Positions 24,348-32,278 are shown, counted from the stretch's first letter. The stretch: 33,000 nt of DNA from Flammeovirgaceae bacterium UBA2786 (GCA_002352225.1 DEIA01000081.1:83359-116358), one strand, 5' to 3'. A program made the numbers and translations. The notes: generated by a model from the letters alone, not told the origin.

Positions 24348-24498
24348 GCGCTTTATATCAAAATAACAAGGGGGTAATATCGGTAAAAATGATTGAAAAA
24401 ACGTGGTGTTGTATATTGGCGGTTATATTGAATGTTGAGTAGGGCTTACAACTTTTTTTACTCCACGTGTGTCTGAGTTAAAGTAAACCTGAGATGTG

Positions 24499-25731
24499 AT
24501 GAAAAACTATACACTTTTATTCTTACTATCCTTGCTTTTTGCCTGTTCGCCAGCAGAACCCGAGCCGGATAACACACCCAACCTGCGCACCTTAAGTGCA
24601 ACAGAAAGTTCACTTGTAAACAGTAGCAATGAGTTTGCTTTTAAACTGTTTAGTCAAACACAAAGCAATGAGTCCAACTATTTTCTTTCGCCTCTTAGCA
24701 TAGGCATTGCGTTAGGGATGACCCTTAACGGGGCCGAAGCTGAAACCAAGCAGGGCATTCTGAATACAATACAGTTTGGTAACCTTACCGATGCCGAAGT
24801 AAATAAAGGTTATGCCGATTTAATGAGCCTGCTCACGGGAATGGACAGAAAGGTGAATATGAGCCTTGCTAACTCTGTTTGGTATCGGAATACGCTGTCT
24901 GTAAAGCCTGCCTTTAAATCTATAATTGAATCAAACTACAAAGGCACGGTGCAGAGTCTTGATTTTACATCTCCTGCCGCTAAAAATACGATCAACGATT
25001 GGATTGAAGATAAAACGAACAGTAAAATCAAAGACGTAATTCAGGAAATTGATCCTGATCTGGTAATGTTTCTGATTAATGCTATCTATTTTAAAGGCGA
25101 CTGGACCTACCAGTTTGATAAGTCAAAAACCAAAGATGACAATTTTTACCTGGAGGGTGGTGCGGTTGTTGCAACACCGATGATGCAAGTGGCGAAAACA
25201 GCAGTTACCACTTACATGCACGAGAAATTTAATCTTATCAATATTCCGTTTGGCAACAAGCAATTTGAGTTTACAGTATTGTTACCCAACAATCAATTTA
25301 ATACCAATGATGTAGTGTCTGAACTGCAAACCACCTCGTTTAATGAATGGATCGGCCAGGCACAAGACGCAACTATTGAATTACGAATGCCAAAGTTTAC
25401 CATGAGGTGGAGTAAAATTTTAAATGATGATTTGTCGGCTATGGGCATGGAACAGGCGTTTACCCCAGGGACCGCAGAATTTCCAAACTTTTTTGAGAAC
25501 CCAATGAATCTCAATATCGGGTTTGTCGATCATCACGCATTTCTGGAAGTAAACGAAACGGGTGCAGAGGCTGCTGCAGTAACGGTAGTGGGTGTAGTTA
25601 CCACTTCCATACCAGTTCAACCTCCTGTTATATCTATCAACAAGCCCTTTATCTTTCTGATACGTGAGAAACACAGCGGTACCATTTTGTTTATGGGGCA
25701 GCTTAAAGATCCCTCAATACTTGTGAAATAA
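24499..25731 (+). CDS. Serpin-family protease inhibitor, predicted lipoprotein
   Basis: This 410-residue serpin has a lipoprotein signal: the lipobox LFAC places the lipid-bearing Cys at residue 16, followed by an acidic SPAEPEPDN stretch that may favour surface display in Bacteroidota. Serpin markers are NYFLSPLSIGIALGMTLNGA, NAIYFKGDW, IELRMPKFT, and the C-terminal FIFLIREKHSGTILFMGQL. The reactive-centre hinge at residues 355-362 (GAEAAAVT) has the small side chains needed for loop insertion, so it should be inhibitory. Counting from the hinge by analogy with alpha-1-antitrypsin, P1-P1' is Thr369-Ser370. A GTG at 24496 precedes the ATG used here. It abuts the aroC stop with no gap. Confidence 0.93.
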   Translation: MKNYTLLFLLSLLFACSPAEPEPDNTPNLRTLSATESSLVNSSNEFAFKLFSQTQSNESNYFLSPLSIGIALGMTLNGAEAETKQGILNTIQFGNLTDAEVNKGYADLMSLLTGMDRKVNMSLANSVWYRNTLSVKPAFKSIIESNYKGTVQSLDFTSPAAKNTINDWIEDKTNSKIKDVIQEIDPDLVMFLINAIYFKGDWTYQFDKSKTKDDNFYLEGGAVVATPMMQVAKTAVTTYMHEKFNLINIPFGNKQFEFTVLLPNNQFNTNDVVSELQTTSFNEWIGQAQDATIELRMPKFTMRWSKILNDDLSAMGMEQAFTPGTAEFPNFFENPMNLNIGFVDHHAFLEVNETGAEAAAVTVVGVVTTSIPVQPPVISINKPFIFLIREKHSGTILFMGQLKDPSILVK

Positions 25732-26805
25732 TTACGAAAGGCGAGAAGACTTCGCTCTCAAATAAAAATCGGCTAATACCAGCGCAGCCATAGCTTCTAC
25801 AATAGGAACAGCACGTGGCACCACGCATGGGTCGTGGCGGCCCTTGCCTGAAACGGTAGTTTCATTACCATCTTTATCCACGGTGTACTGATCTTTCATA
25901 ATGGTAGCTACCGGTTTAAAGGCTACATTAAAATAAATGTCTTCGCCATTGCTGATGCCGCCCTGTATGCCGCCCGAATGATTGGTTTTGGTTCTGATCT
26001 TTCCACCTTCGTTGTAAAACTCATCGTTATGTTGCGAACCGCGAAGTCTTACTCCTTCAAAACCACTACCGTATTCAAAACCTTTTACAGCATTAATGCT
26101 TAGCATAGCTTTGCCCAATTCGGCATGAAGTTTATCAAACACCGGCTCGCCTAAGCCAACCGGAGTATTTTTTATAACGCATGTAACAATTCCGCCAACC
26201 GTATCGCGGCTCAGTCGCACTTCATCAATTAGCGCAATCATTTTTTCAGCAACAGATGCATCCGGGCAGCGTACTATGTTGTCTTCTGTTTTGGATAAGT
26301 TGAGTTGTGTATAATGAGGGGCTTTCAAATCTCCCACCTGAGAAACAAACGCACTGATTTCAACACCAACTGTTTTTAGTAAAAGTTTGGCAATGGCACC
26401 GGCTGCCACACGAGCCGCAGTTTCTCGGGCCGAACTTCTTCCACCACCCCGGTAATCGCGAAAGCCATATTTGGCATCATATGTAAAATCGGCATGCGAT
26501 GGCCGATAGGTATGTTGTATGTGCGAATAATCTTTGCTGCGCTGGTCTTCATTTTCAATAAATAAGGCAATGGGTGTGCCGGTGCTCTTCCCTTCAAACA
26601 CGCCCGAAAGAATTTTAAACGTATCGCTCTCTTTACGCTGCGTAGTAATTTTTGATTGCCCCGGTTTTCTGCGGGTAAGCTCCGTCTGAATAAAAGATTC
26701 ATTAATCTCAAGCCCGGCCGGGCAGCCATCTATAACTACACCAATAGCAGGGCCATGGCTTTCGCCAAATGTGCTTATCCGAAATAGAGTACCGTAAATA
26801 TTCAT
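25732..26805 (-). CDS. aroC: Chorismate synthase
   Basis: This 357-residue enzyme converts EPSP to chorismate, the last step of the shikimate pathway, using reduced FMN. The diagnostic segments are FGESHGPAIGVVIDG at the N-terminus, THRPSHADFTYDAKYGFRDY, RGGGRSSARETAARVAAGA, and NHSGGIQGGISNGEDIYF with the C-terminal GRHDPCVVPRAVPIVEAM. The ORF runs to a TTG at 26823, but ATG at 26805 (MNIYGTLFRISTFGESHG) is the usual start. The stop lies directly against the serpin stop. batD lies 70 bp upstream on the same strand with no functional link known. Confidence 0.97.
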   Translation of the reverse strand: MNIYGTLFRISTFGESHGPAIGVVIDGCPAGLEINESFIQTELTRRKPGQSKITTQRKESDTFKILSGVFEGKSTGTPIALFIENEDQRSKDYSHIQHTYRPSHADFTYDAKYGFRDYRGGGRSSARETAARVAAGAIAKLLLKTVGVEISAFVSQVGDLKAPHYTQLNLSKTEDNIVRCPDASVAEKMIALIDEVRLSRDTVGGIVTCVIKNTPVGLGEPVFDKLHAELGKAMLSINAVKGFEYGSGFEGVRLRGSQHNDEFYNEGGKIRTKTNHSGGIQGGISNGEDIYFNVAFKPVATIMKDQYTVDKDGNETTVSGKGRHDPCVVPRAVPIVEAMAALVLADFYLRAKSSRLS

Positions 26806-26875
26806 AAATGAATCAAAAACCAAAATTCACAAATTGAAACCAACCTTACTAAATTCCGGGTAGCGAATTTCAACA

Positions 26876-28321
26876 TTATCTTTTGAAGATCAGGTAAGCC
26901 GAGGCTGCCAGCATAATTACAATAAAGGCATTGAAGCCAATGGTAAACCAATTTGTGTGGGCAGTTGCCTGAAGTATATTCTGAGTTGCATCGGTGCGAT
27001 CGTAGAACGACCCCGGGTCGGTACTTTCAATAAATTGATTTTGCTGACTCTCGCCCTCTACGTGTAGATTGTAGGCAGAACGCAACGTATCGTATTGCTG
27101 TTTGTTAGGATTAAAAAACACCCATTGCATATAGTGCGCCAGGTTGTAATTGCCGGGTTCTTTAGGTACAATAAAATAGCTGAATGTTTTTGTACCGGCT
27201 ACACGTTGGTTTTCGCGATTGATACTTTGTTTTACGTTGGGTTCATAAAAATCAAACGCGGTGTCTTTTGATACAATGGGTTTTTCAATGGCCGAAATAT
27301 TTCCTTCACCAAATATACGAAACTCATACGCAGTACTTTGCCCGGTTTGTAAATCGGTACTTGAGATTTTTTCATCTAACCGATAATCGCCTACGGCAAC
27401 CGCATCGCGCAGGGGGTGCGGTGGCAGTTCTTTTACTTTTATGGTTTTAGGTTTAGAGTAGAAAGTTTTAAAATCTTCCTGCCGGTTTTGCCCGAAGAAG
27501 GAAGGGTTTCTGGCTACTTTAAATTTGATCATTTCTAAACCAACACTGGGAAACTCAACCGGTTTTGTATTGAGCGGATAAAACGTGCCTTGATAAATTT
27601 TATATTGCGTGTAGCCCTTACCGTTTATTTCTACATGCTCGCCTTCAATATTTTCAATGTTGAAGTTTTCTTCCCAGCAATTGGCTGGCCTTAACTTTTT
27701 CAGCACATCAGTAAGTTGAGGCCCAAGATTATGAAACTGCATGGGTGCCCGATTATTATCGGCTACTAAAAACGACAGTGTGGTGGTAAATCCTTCGCCT
27801 ACAAATACTTCATCTTTGTTGGTAGTTAAAGCAAGTAATGCATCCTCTCTTATATCTACAAACTCAGTATCGCTACGCCCGAAGAAATCCTGCATGGGGT
27901 CGCGATCAAAAAAATTCCGGAACGGATCGGGTTGGGCTTGCACAGCAGCACCAACAGTTACCTTCTTACCATTTACCGAGTAAATCTGATCGTTAACCTT
28001 GATTTTAAACGAGGGAATAACAAATGTGCCCTGGCGTGTAGGCAAATAAGTCATAACAATGCTTTGTGAAGAGCTAACCTGGCCATTTACAATGCTGGTT
28101 TGCGATTGGGTAGAAGTCCCTCTTTTTTTAAATCCATCTATTTCCGGAAAATTCTCATAATTTTTTAATCGATCGTTATTTACGGTAATTGTAATTGTCC
28201 ACGGCTGATTTTCACCTATTTCATCGGGGCCAAGCGTAATTTGTACATTATCCTGAGCCACTACCAGGTGAGCCAGAAGCAACAAAATAAAACTAAAGGT
28301 CGTTTTCTTTCTAAATTTCAT
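26876..28321 (-). CDS. BatD-like protein
   Basis: This 481-residue exported protein has a signal peptide (about residues 1-23, ending VVAQ), a long beta-rich periplasmic region and one C-terminal membrane helix (about 457-478) ending in a short FKR tail. The opening VQITLGPDEIGENQPWTITI, the TYLPTRQGTFVIPSFKIKVN segment, and FSYFIVPKEPGNYNLAHYMQWVFFNP match the BatD family of the Bacteroides aerotolerance locus. BatD normally sits in batABCDE with the MoxR ATPase; here it is alone between aroC and a divergent small gene, so it may be a second paralogue. ATG at 28321 is preferred over a TTG at 28339. A TACTTTTG -7 element lies 35 bases upstream. Confidence 0.82.
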   Translation of the reverse strand: MKFRKKTTFSFILLLLAHLVVAQDNVQITLGPDEIGENQPWTITITVNNDRLKNYENFPEIDGFKKRGTSTQSQTSIVNGQVSSSQSIVMTYLPTRQGTFVIPSFKIKVNDQIYSVNGKKVTVGAAVQAQPDPFRNFFDRDPMQDFFGRSDTEFVDIREDALLALTTNKDEVFVGEGFTTTLSFLVADNNRAPMQFHNLGPQLTDVLKKLRPANCWEENFNIENIEGEHVEINGKGYTQYKIYQGTFYPLNTKPVEFPSVGLEMIKFKVARNPSFFGQNRQEDFKTFYSKPKTIKVKELPPHPLRDAVAVGDYRLDEKISSTDLQTGQSTAYEFRIFGEGNISAIEKPIVSKDTAFDFYEPNVKQSINRENQRVAGTKTFSYFIVPKEPGNYNLAHYMQWVFFNPNKQQYDTLRSAYNLHVEGESQQNQFIESTDPGSFYDRTDATQNILQATAHTNWFTIGFNAFIVIMLAASAYLIFKR

Positions 28322-28355
28322 ATCGCAACAACATCGCAACGCGGTTGCATAGTTA

Positions 28356-28363
28356 CAAAAGTA
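28356..28363 (-). promoter_or_regulatory. Candidate batD promoter -7 element
   Basis: On the minus strand this is TACTTTTG, an exact TAnnTTTG match, 35 bases before the batD ATG. The same octamer occurs in the opposite direction at 28388-28395, giving a symmetric divergent pair. Confidence 0.5.
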
Positions 28364-28387
28364 AGTGCTTTCTTTTCAGGGATAAAA

Positions 28388-28395
28388 TACTTTTG
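28388..28395 (+). promoter_or_regulatory. Candidate promoter -7 element for the 63-aa gene
   Basis: TACTTTTG, identical to the batD element but on the plus strand, lies 70 bases before the small gene's ATG. The two elements are 24 bases apart. Confidence 0.5.
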
Positions 28396-28465
28396 TACAT
28401 TAACGGTTGCAACCCGGGCGGTGGGTTGTTATTTGAAACAAAACAAATACTTACCATTTTTTGAT

Positions 28466-28657
28466 ATGAAGATGCTTAGTTATGCAAAGCACATTCTCAC
28501 ACGGGTGAGTTTCGATGCGCTTCTCTTTGAGAAAGAATTGCGCAAGGCCATCAACATGTTGATTGGCGATGAAGTACAGGAGCTCAAAAATTGGTGTTAT
28601 GCCAATTTTTCGAGAGAACATGAGGCGATACTGAATCGTTGTTTTGTGAGAGCGTAA
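28466..28657 (+). CDS. Small conserved-looking protein, 63 aa
   Basis: A larger frame opens upstream at 28241 inside batD, but the credible gene starts at ATG 28466 and gives MKMLSYAKHILTRVSFDALL to NRCFVRA. The product is all-helical, basic-acidic mixed, with FEKELRKAINMLIGDEVQEL as its centre, and has no membrane segment. I recall similar ~60-residue proteins of unknown function in Cytophagales, with a YAKxIL-xVSFDxxLFxKELRKAxxxL pattern, but cannot verify this. It has its own TACTTTTG promoter element and a strong intrinsic terminator 28 bases after the stop, so it is a complete monocistronic unit. Function unknown. Confidence 0.72.
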   Translation: MKMLSYAKHILTRVSFDALLFEKELRKAINMLIGDEVQELKNWCYANFSREHEAILNRCFVRA

Positions 28658-28685
28658 AATTTAAAACTGAAAACGACTTGAATCT

Positions 28686-28715
28686 TAGCCCCTGATTTTA
28701 GGGGCTATTTTTTTT
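28686..28715 (+). terminator. Intrinsic terminator of the 63-aa gene
   Basis: An 8-bp stem, TAGCCCCT (28686-28693) with AGGGGCTA (28700-28707), loop GATTTT, is followed by eight T residues (28708-28715). It is the clearest rho-independent terminator in the window. Its right arm contains the stop codon of the convergent queG gene. Confidence 0.9.
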
Positions 28716-29631
28716 GTTTTACAAACTGTATGTTTCTTTTCAATCCTTCGTATTTGGTTCGCTTTACAGCGGAGTGTTGAAATACTTTTTGAAACACGTC
28801 TTTAGTAAGCTCTTCCCAATTCTGTTTTGAAAACGTTACGAGTTCTGGCGGGGGGGTAAAATCAGGTTGGTTGTGCGGTTTCGAAAAACTATTCCACGGG
28901 CAAACATCCTGGCAGATGTCGCACCCGAAAATCCAATTCTCAAATTTGCCTTTTACTTCGGCAGGAATTTCTTCTTTTAATTCGATTGTAAAATAGGAAA
29001 TGCATTTACTGCCATCTACCACATAGGGTTGCGCAATAGCATTGGTAGGGCAGGCATCCATACAGGCGGTACACGTTCCGCAATAATCTTTTATAGGCCC
29101 ATCGTATTCCAGTTCGAGATCTATGATCAGTTCGGCCAGAAAGAAAAAGCTACCCATGGTTTTGTTGAGGAGCAAACTATTTTTACCAATCCAGCCCAAC
29201 CCAGCTTTTTTTGCCCATGCCCGTTCGTGTACTGGGGCAGAATCTACAAACGCACGACCTTCTACTTTTCCAATACTTTCCCCTATTCGTTGCAAGAAAA
29301 GTTTGAGTTTATCTTTTACAACATGATGGTAGTCTTCACCATAAGCATACTTGGCAATTTTATATGAATCGGGATTTTCTTTGGCCAGATCTTTTTCCGG
29401 ATAATAATTATAAATCAGGCTGACAACTGATTTGGCACCGGGCACTAACAAAGTTGGATCAAGCCTTTTATCAAAATGATTTTCCAGATAACCCATCTTG
29501 CCCTGATATCCCCGGGCAAGCCATTCTTCCAGCCGTGGTGCTTCTTCTTCCAGAAACTCAGCTTTGGCAATGCCGCAATAACTGAAGCCTAGTTCGGTTG
29601 CTATTTCTTTTATTTGGACTGATCGGTTCAT
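28705..29631 (-). CDS. queG: Epoxyqueuosine reductase
   Basis: This 308-residue cobalamin and Fe-S enzyme reduces epoxyqueuosine in tRNA to queuosine, the last step of Q synthesis. It has FVDSAPVHERAWAKKAGLGWIGKNSLL with catalytic Asp130, and two 4Fe-4S motifs: Cys184, 187, 190, 194 (CGTCTACMDAC) and Cys210, 237, 240, 244 (GCDICQDVCPWN). It lacks the C-terminal HEAT-repeat extension found in longer homologues. An ORF extension to a GTG at 29673 runs through a repeat arm (reading NHKDTKNTKGHK) and is not real; ATG at 29631 is the family start (MNRSVQIKEIATELGF). Upstream lies the GxxExxY cassette. Confidence 0.95.
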   Translation of the reverse strand: MNRSVQIKEIATELGFSYCGIAKAEFLEEEAPRLEEWLARGYQGKMGYLENHFDKRLDPTLLVPGAKSVVSLIYNYYPEKDLAKENPDSYKIAKYAYGEDYHHVVKDKLKLFLQRIGESIGKVEGRAFVDSAPVHERAWAKKAGLGWIGKNSLLLNKTMGSFFFLAELIIDLELEYDGPIKDYCGTCTACMDACPTNAIAQPYVVDGSKCISYFTIELKEEIPAEVKGKFENWIFGCDICQDVCPWNSFSKPHNQPDFTPPPELVTFSKQNWEELTKDVFQKVFQHSAVKRTKYEGLKRNIQFVKQKK

Positions 29632-29633
29632 GA

Positions 29634-29671
29634 CTTTGTGCCCCTTTGTGTTCTTCGTGTCTTTGTGGTTC
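29634..29671 (-). repeat. Left arm of the GxxExxY cassette (CACNAAG units)
   Basis: Read outward on the minus strand, the arm starts GAAC and then has four CACAAAG/CACGAAG units at 29667, 29659, 29650 and 29640, spaced 8, 9 and 10 bases. The stop codon of the GxxExxY gene lies at its inner edge. It mirrors the right arm at 30078-30116. Confidence 0.85.
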
Positions 29672-30059
29672 ACAAAATCAGTCTCTTGATCCCATCCTTC
29701 ATCAAGGGAATATGGAAATTTATCAAAAAACCCAATCTCTTATTTGTTAACCTAAGATAGCTAAGGAGTTGAGCCTCCCAAACAGGATGAAAATTTTCTT
29801 GTGCCTTTAATTCTATAATCACCAGATCATCTACAAGTAGATCAAGTCTAAGGCCGTCCTCAATAAGTAAAGACTCGTAATGAATTGGAACTTCTTGTTG
29901 CCTTACATATGATAGATCCCGTTGGGATAATTCGTAAGCAAAGCATTTTTCGTAAATACTTTCCAGTAAGCCAGGACCTAAATTTTTATGAATCTTTATT
30001 GCGATATCGACTACTTGGCTTGCAATAAGTTCTTCACGTTGTGAAAGTTTAGTGAACAT
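29670..30059 (-). CDS. GxxExxY family protein (PD-(D/E)xK-like)
   Basis: This 129-residue protein carries the name motif at Gly30-Glu33-Tyr36 (GPGLLESIYEKCFAYEL), preceded by the usual IASQVVDIAIKIHKNLG. The centre has a PD-(D/E)xK-like core with Asp73 (RLDLLV) and Glu83-x-Lys85 (IIELKAQ), then the EAQLLSYLRLTNKRLGFLINF segment. The nuclease-like fold is suggestive, but no biochemical role is established for this family to my knowledge. It has neither signal nor membrane segment. Its ATG is at 30059, and both ends are bracketed by inverted arms of CACNAAG repeats, so gene and repeats look like one inserted cassette between queG and ruvB. Confidence 0.9.
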   Translation of the reverse strand: MFTKLSQREELIASQVVDIAIKIHKNLGPGLLESIYEKCFAYELSQRDLSYVRQQEVPIHYESLLIEDGLRLDLLVDDLVIIELKAQENFHPVWEAQLLSYLRLTNKRLGFLINFHIPLMKDGIKRLIL

Positions 30060-30077
30060 AATTGGTAAAACTTTTTT

Positions 30078-30116
30078 GAACCACTAAGGCACTAAGACAT
30101 TAAGAAGCACGAAGGA
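30078..30116 (+). repeat. Right arm of the GxxExxY cassette (CACNAAG units)
   Basis: The arm starts GAAC at 30078 and has CACTAAG, CACTAAG, CATTAAG and CACGAAG at 30082, 30090, 30098 and 30108, spaced 8, 8 and 10 bases. It is oriented opposite to the left arm and runs up to the ruvB stop codon at 30117. Confidence 0.85.
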
Positions 30117-31151
30117 TCAGTCAAACAAACCAGGGCCTCTGGATGAAGGCGGAGGGACAAGTTTCAAATGCTTGTACGATTTTTCCGTAGCTTCTCTTCC
30201 TCTTGATGTCCGTTTAATGTATCCCTCCTGAATCAGGAAAGGTTCATATACTTCTTCTATGGTTTCAGCCTCTTCGCCTACCGCAGTGGCAATAGTAGTA
30301 AGCCCTACCGGACCACCTTTAAATTTTTCGATGATGGTGCTAAGAATGCGGTTATCCATATCATCTAACCCGTTCTCATCCACATCCAATGCCTGCAATG
30401 CCATTTGTGCAATGGCTTTGGTAATGGTACCATCTCCTTTTATCTGCGCAAAGTCGCGCGTGCGTCTTAATAAATTGTTTGCAATGCGTGGAGTGCCCCG
30501 GCTTCTGCGCGCAATTTCAAAGGCGGCATCATTCACAATGGGTGTTTTTAAAATATCAGCCGAGCGCTTAACAATTTTTGTAAGTAATTCTGAATCGTAA
30601 TACTCCAACCGGGCATTGATGGCAAACCGCGCGCGAAGGGGCGCTGTGAGCAAGCCCGCGCGGGTGGTTGCTCCAATCAACGTAAACGGATTTAAACTGA
30701 TTTGTACCGAGCGGGCATTAGGTCCGGAATCTAACATAATGTCAATCCGGTAATCCTCCATGGCTGAGTATAGATACTCTTCCACAATAGGATTAAGCCG
30801 GTGAATCTCATCGATGAACAACACATCATTGGTTTCCAGATTGGTGAGCAGGCCGGCAAGGTCGCTGGGTTTATCCAATACAGGTCCTGAAGTGATTTTT
30901 ATATTCGAACCCAGTTCGTTGGCGATAATAAATGAAAGCGTGGTTTTTCCTAACCCGGGGGGACCGTGGAGGAGAACATGGTCGAGTGATTCTTCGCGTT
31001 GTTTAGCCGCCTGCACAAACACCTTTATGTTATCCACTACTTTCTGCTGGCCGGTAAAATCGATAAAAGATAGTGGCCGTAAGGCCTTTTCAATTTCCTT
31101 TTCGTTGGAGTTAAGCCCTTCTGAATCTCCCTTTAAATAGTCTTCGCGCAT
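30117..31151 (-). CDS. ruvB: Holliday junction branch-migration helicase RuvB
   Basis: This 344-residue AAA+ motor drives branch migration of Holliday junctions with RuvA. The Walker A is at residues 63-70 (GPPGLGKT), Walker B at 114-117 (DEIH), sensor 1 in GATTRAG, and the arginine-finger segment in APLRARFA with RSRGTPRIANNLLRRTRD. The C-terminal winged-helix domain has GGPVGLTTIATAVGEEAETI and YIKRTSRGREAT. Length is normal. The frame extends to a TTG at 31163, but ATG at 31151 (MREDYLKGDSE) is better. The stop codon touches the right repeat arm of the GxxExxY cassette, suggesting that insertion occurred right behind ruvB without damaging it. Confidence 0.97.
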   Translation of the reverse strand: MREDYLKGDSEGLNSNEKEIEKALRPLSFIDFTGQQKVVDNIKVFVQAAKQREESLDHVLLHGPPGLGKTTLSFIIANELGSNIKITSGPVLDKPSDLAGLLTNLETNDVLFIDEIHRLNPIVEEYLYSAMEDYRIDIMLDSGPNARSVQISLNPFTLIGATTRAGLLTAPLRARFAINARLEYYDSELLTKIVKRSADILKTPIVNDAAFEIARRSRGTPRIANNLLRRTRDFAQIKGDGTITKAIAQMALQALDVDENGLDDMDNRILSTIIEKFKGGPVGLTTIATAVGEEAETIEEVYEPFLIQEGYIKRTSRGREATEKSYKHLKLVPPPSSRGPGLFD

Positions 31152-31241
31152 AATTTGTTTCAATTCGAAAGGTAAGCAAATAAACTGCTTGATGGTTTAG
31201 ATTGTGATTCTGCGTTTTATCTTGCATGCCCAATTCTACCT

Positions 31242-32264
31242 ATGAATAACCGTTGGAAAAATGCAATCTATTCTGTGCTGGTGCTGGCAGCCATGTGGGC
31301 CGTGTATCAGTGGCGTAACCGTGTGCCCGAGCCCATAAAGATTGAAGGCGAGACCATGGCCACCACCTATCACGTTACCTATTTTGATTCCGAGAACAGA
31401 AATTTCAAGTCATCGGTTGATTCATTGTTGGTATTGGTTAATCAATCTATTAATAATTACAATCCTGAATCGGAGGTATCCGTATTCAACCGATCGGGTG
31501 GTTTTAAGTTTAAGCTTCCGTACCTGCGCCCGCCTATTCAGGTTGCTCAAAAAGTTTTTTCCGATTCACAGGGCGCATTCGATCCAACCGTGTTGCCGCT
31601 TGTTAATTTATGGGGCTTTGCGCAGAAGAAGGTAACGCGCCCCGACAGTTCAAAGATTGATTCCATCCGGACGATTATTGGTTTTGAAAAAATTCAGTTC
31701 AGTCCGGATAGCATCTGGAAACTGGATGCCAGATCGCAATTGGATTTTGGTGGAATAGGCCAGGGGTATGGTGCTGATGTAATTACAGATTTTTTGAAAG
31801 CAAAGGGAATTAAAAACATGCTGGTGGAGTTAGGAGGAGAAGGTATGGCATGTGGTATAAATCTGAAGTCGGGAAAGCCATGGGAATTAGGTATTCTTGA
31901 TCCCAACTCCACACACGAGAATCAATTCTTCAAAGCGTATGTTTCCTTGTCAGATAAATCATTTACTACATCAGGCAACTATTTTAACTATCGCGAGATA
32001 GATGGTAAAAAATATTCGCACACGATAGATCCGGAAACCGGCTATCCGGCTACACGATCTATTCTTAGTGCGTCAGTCTTTACTAACGACTGCACTACGG
32101 CCGATGCCTGGGGCACCGCGTTTATGGTAATGGGGCACGAGCGCGCGATAGAAGTATTGAAAAAGCGTCCCGAAATCGATGCCTTCCTGATTTATACAAC
32201 TCCTGAGGGTATTGCTACCTTTGCTACCGAAAAAATAAGCAAGCAGCTAAGAATTAACCCCTGA
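31242..32264 (+). CDS. apbE: FAD:protein FMN transferase (ApbE family)
   Basis: This 340-residue enzyme covalently attaches FMN from FAD to Thr/Ser residues of flavoproteins such as Nqr and Rnf subunits, outside the inner membrane. A short cytoplasmic N-terminus is followed by one membrane anchor (about residues 8-22) rather than a lipobox. Family motifs are IEGETMATTYHVTYF, SDSQGAFDPTVLPLVNLWGF, LDFGGIGQGYGADVI, LVELGGEG, TTSGNYFNY and NDCTTADAWGTAFMVMG, which contains the Mg-binding Asp/Thr region. All are intact. The target flavoprotein is not in this window. A ZIP transporter gene begins 14 bp downstream, so the two may be co-transcribed. Confidence 0.94.
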   Translation: MNNRWKNAIYSVLVLAAMWAVYQWRNRVPEPIKIEGETMATTYHVTYFDSENRNFKSSVDSLLVLVNQSINNYNPESEVSVFNRSGGFKFKLPYLRPPIQVAQKVFSDSQGAFDPTVLPLVNLWGFAQKKVTRPDSSKIDSIRTIIGFEKIQFSPDSIWKLDARSQLDFGGIGQGYGADVITDFLKAKGIKNMLVELGGEGMACGINLKSGKPWELGILDPNSTHENQFFKAYVSLSDKSFTTSGNYFNYREIDGKKYSHTIDPETGYPATRSILSASVFTNDCTTADAWGTAFMVMGHERAIEVLKKRPEIDAFLIYTTPEGIATFATEKISKQLRINP

Positions 32265-32278
32265 CGGGCAAAGCCTCT

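Noticed and set aside
24400..24468. ACGTGG and CCACGT inverted pair in the serpin upstream region
   Set aside because: Six-base arms about 55 bases apart are expected by chance; no promoter element relates them to the gene.
28241..28465. N-terminal extension of the 63-residue ORF
   Set aside because: It overlaps the batD signal-peptide region on the other strand and has no domain; ATG 28466 gives the compact helical protein.
29634..30116. CRISPR array as explanation for the CACNAAG units
   Set aside because: The units are 7 bases with 1-3 base spacing, degenerate, and occur as two inverted arms; they lack CRISPR-sized repeats and unique spacers, and no cas gene is present.
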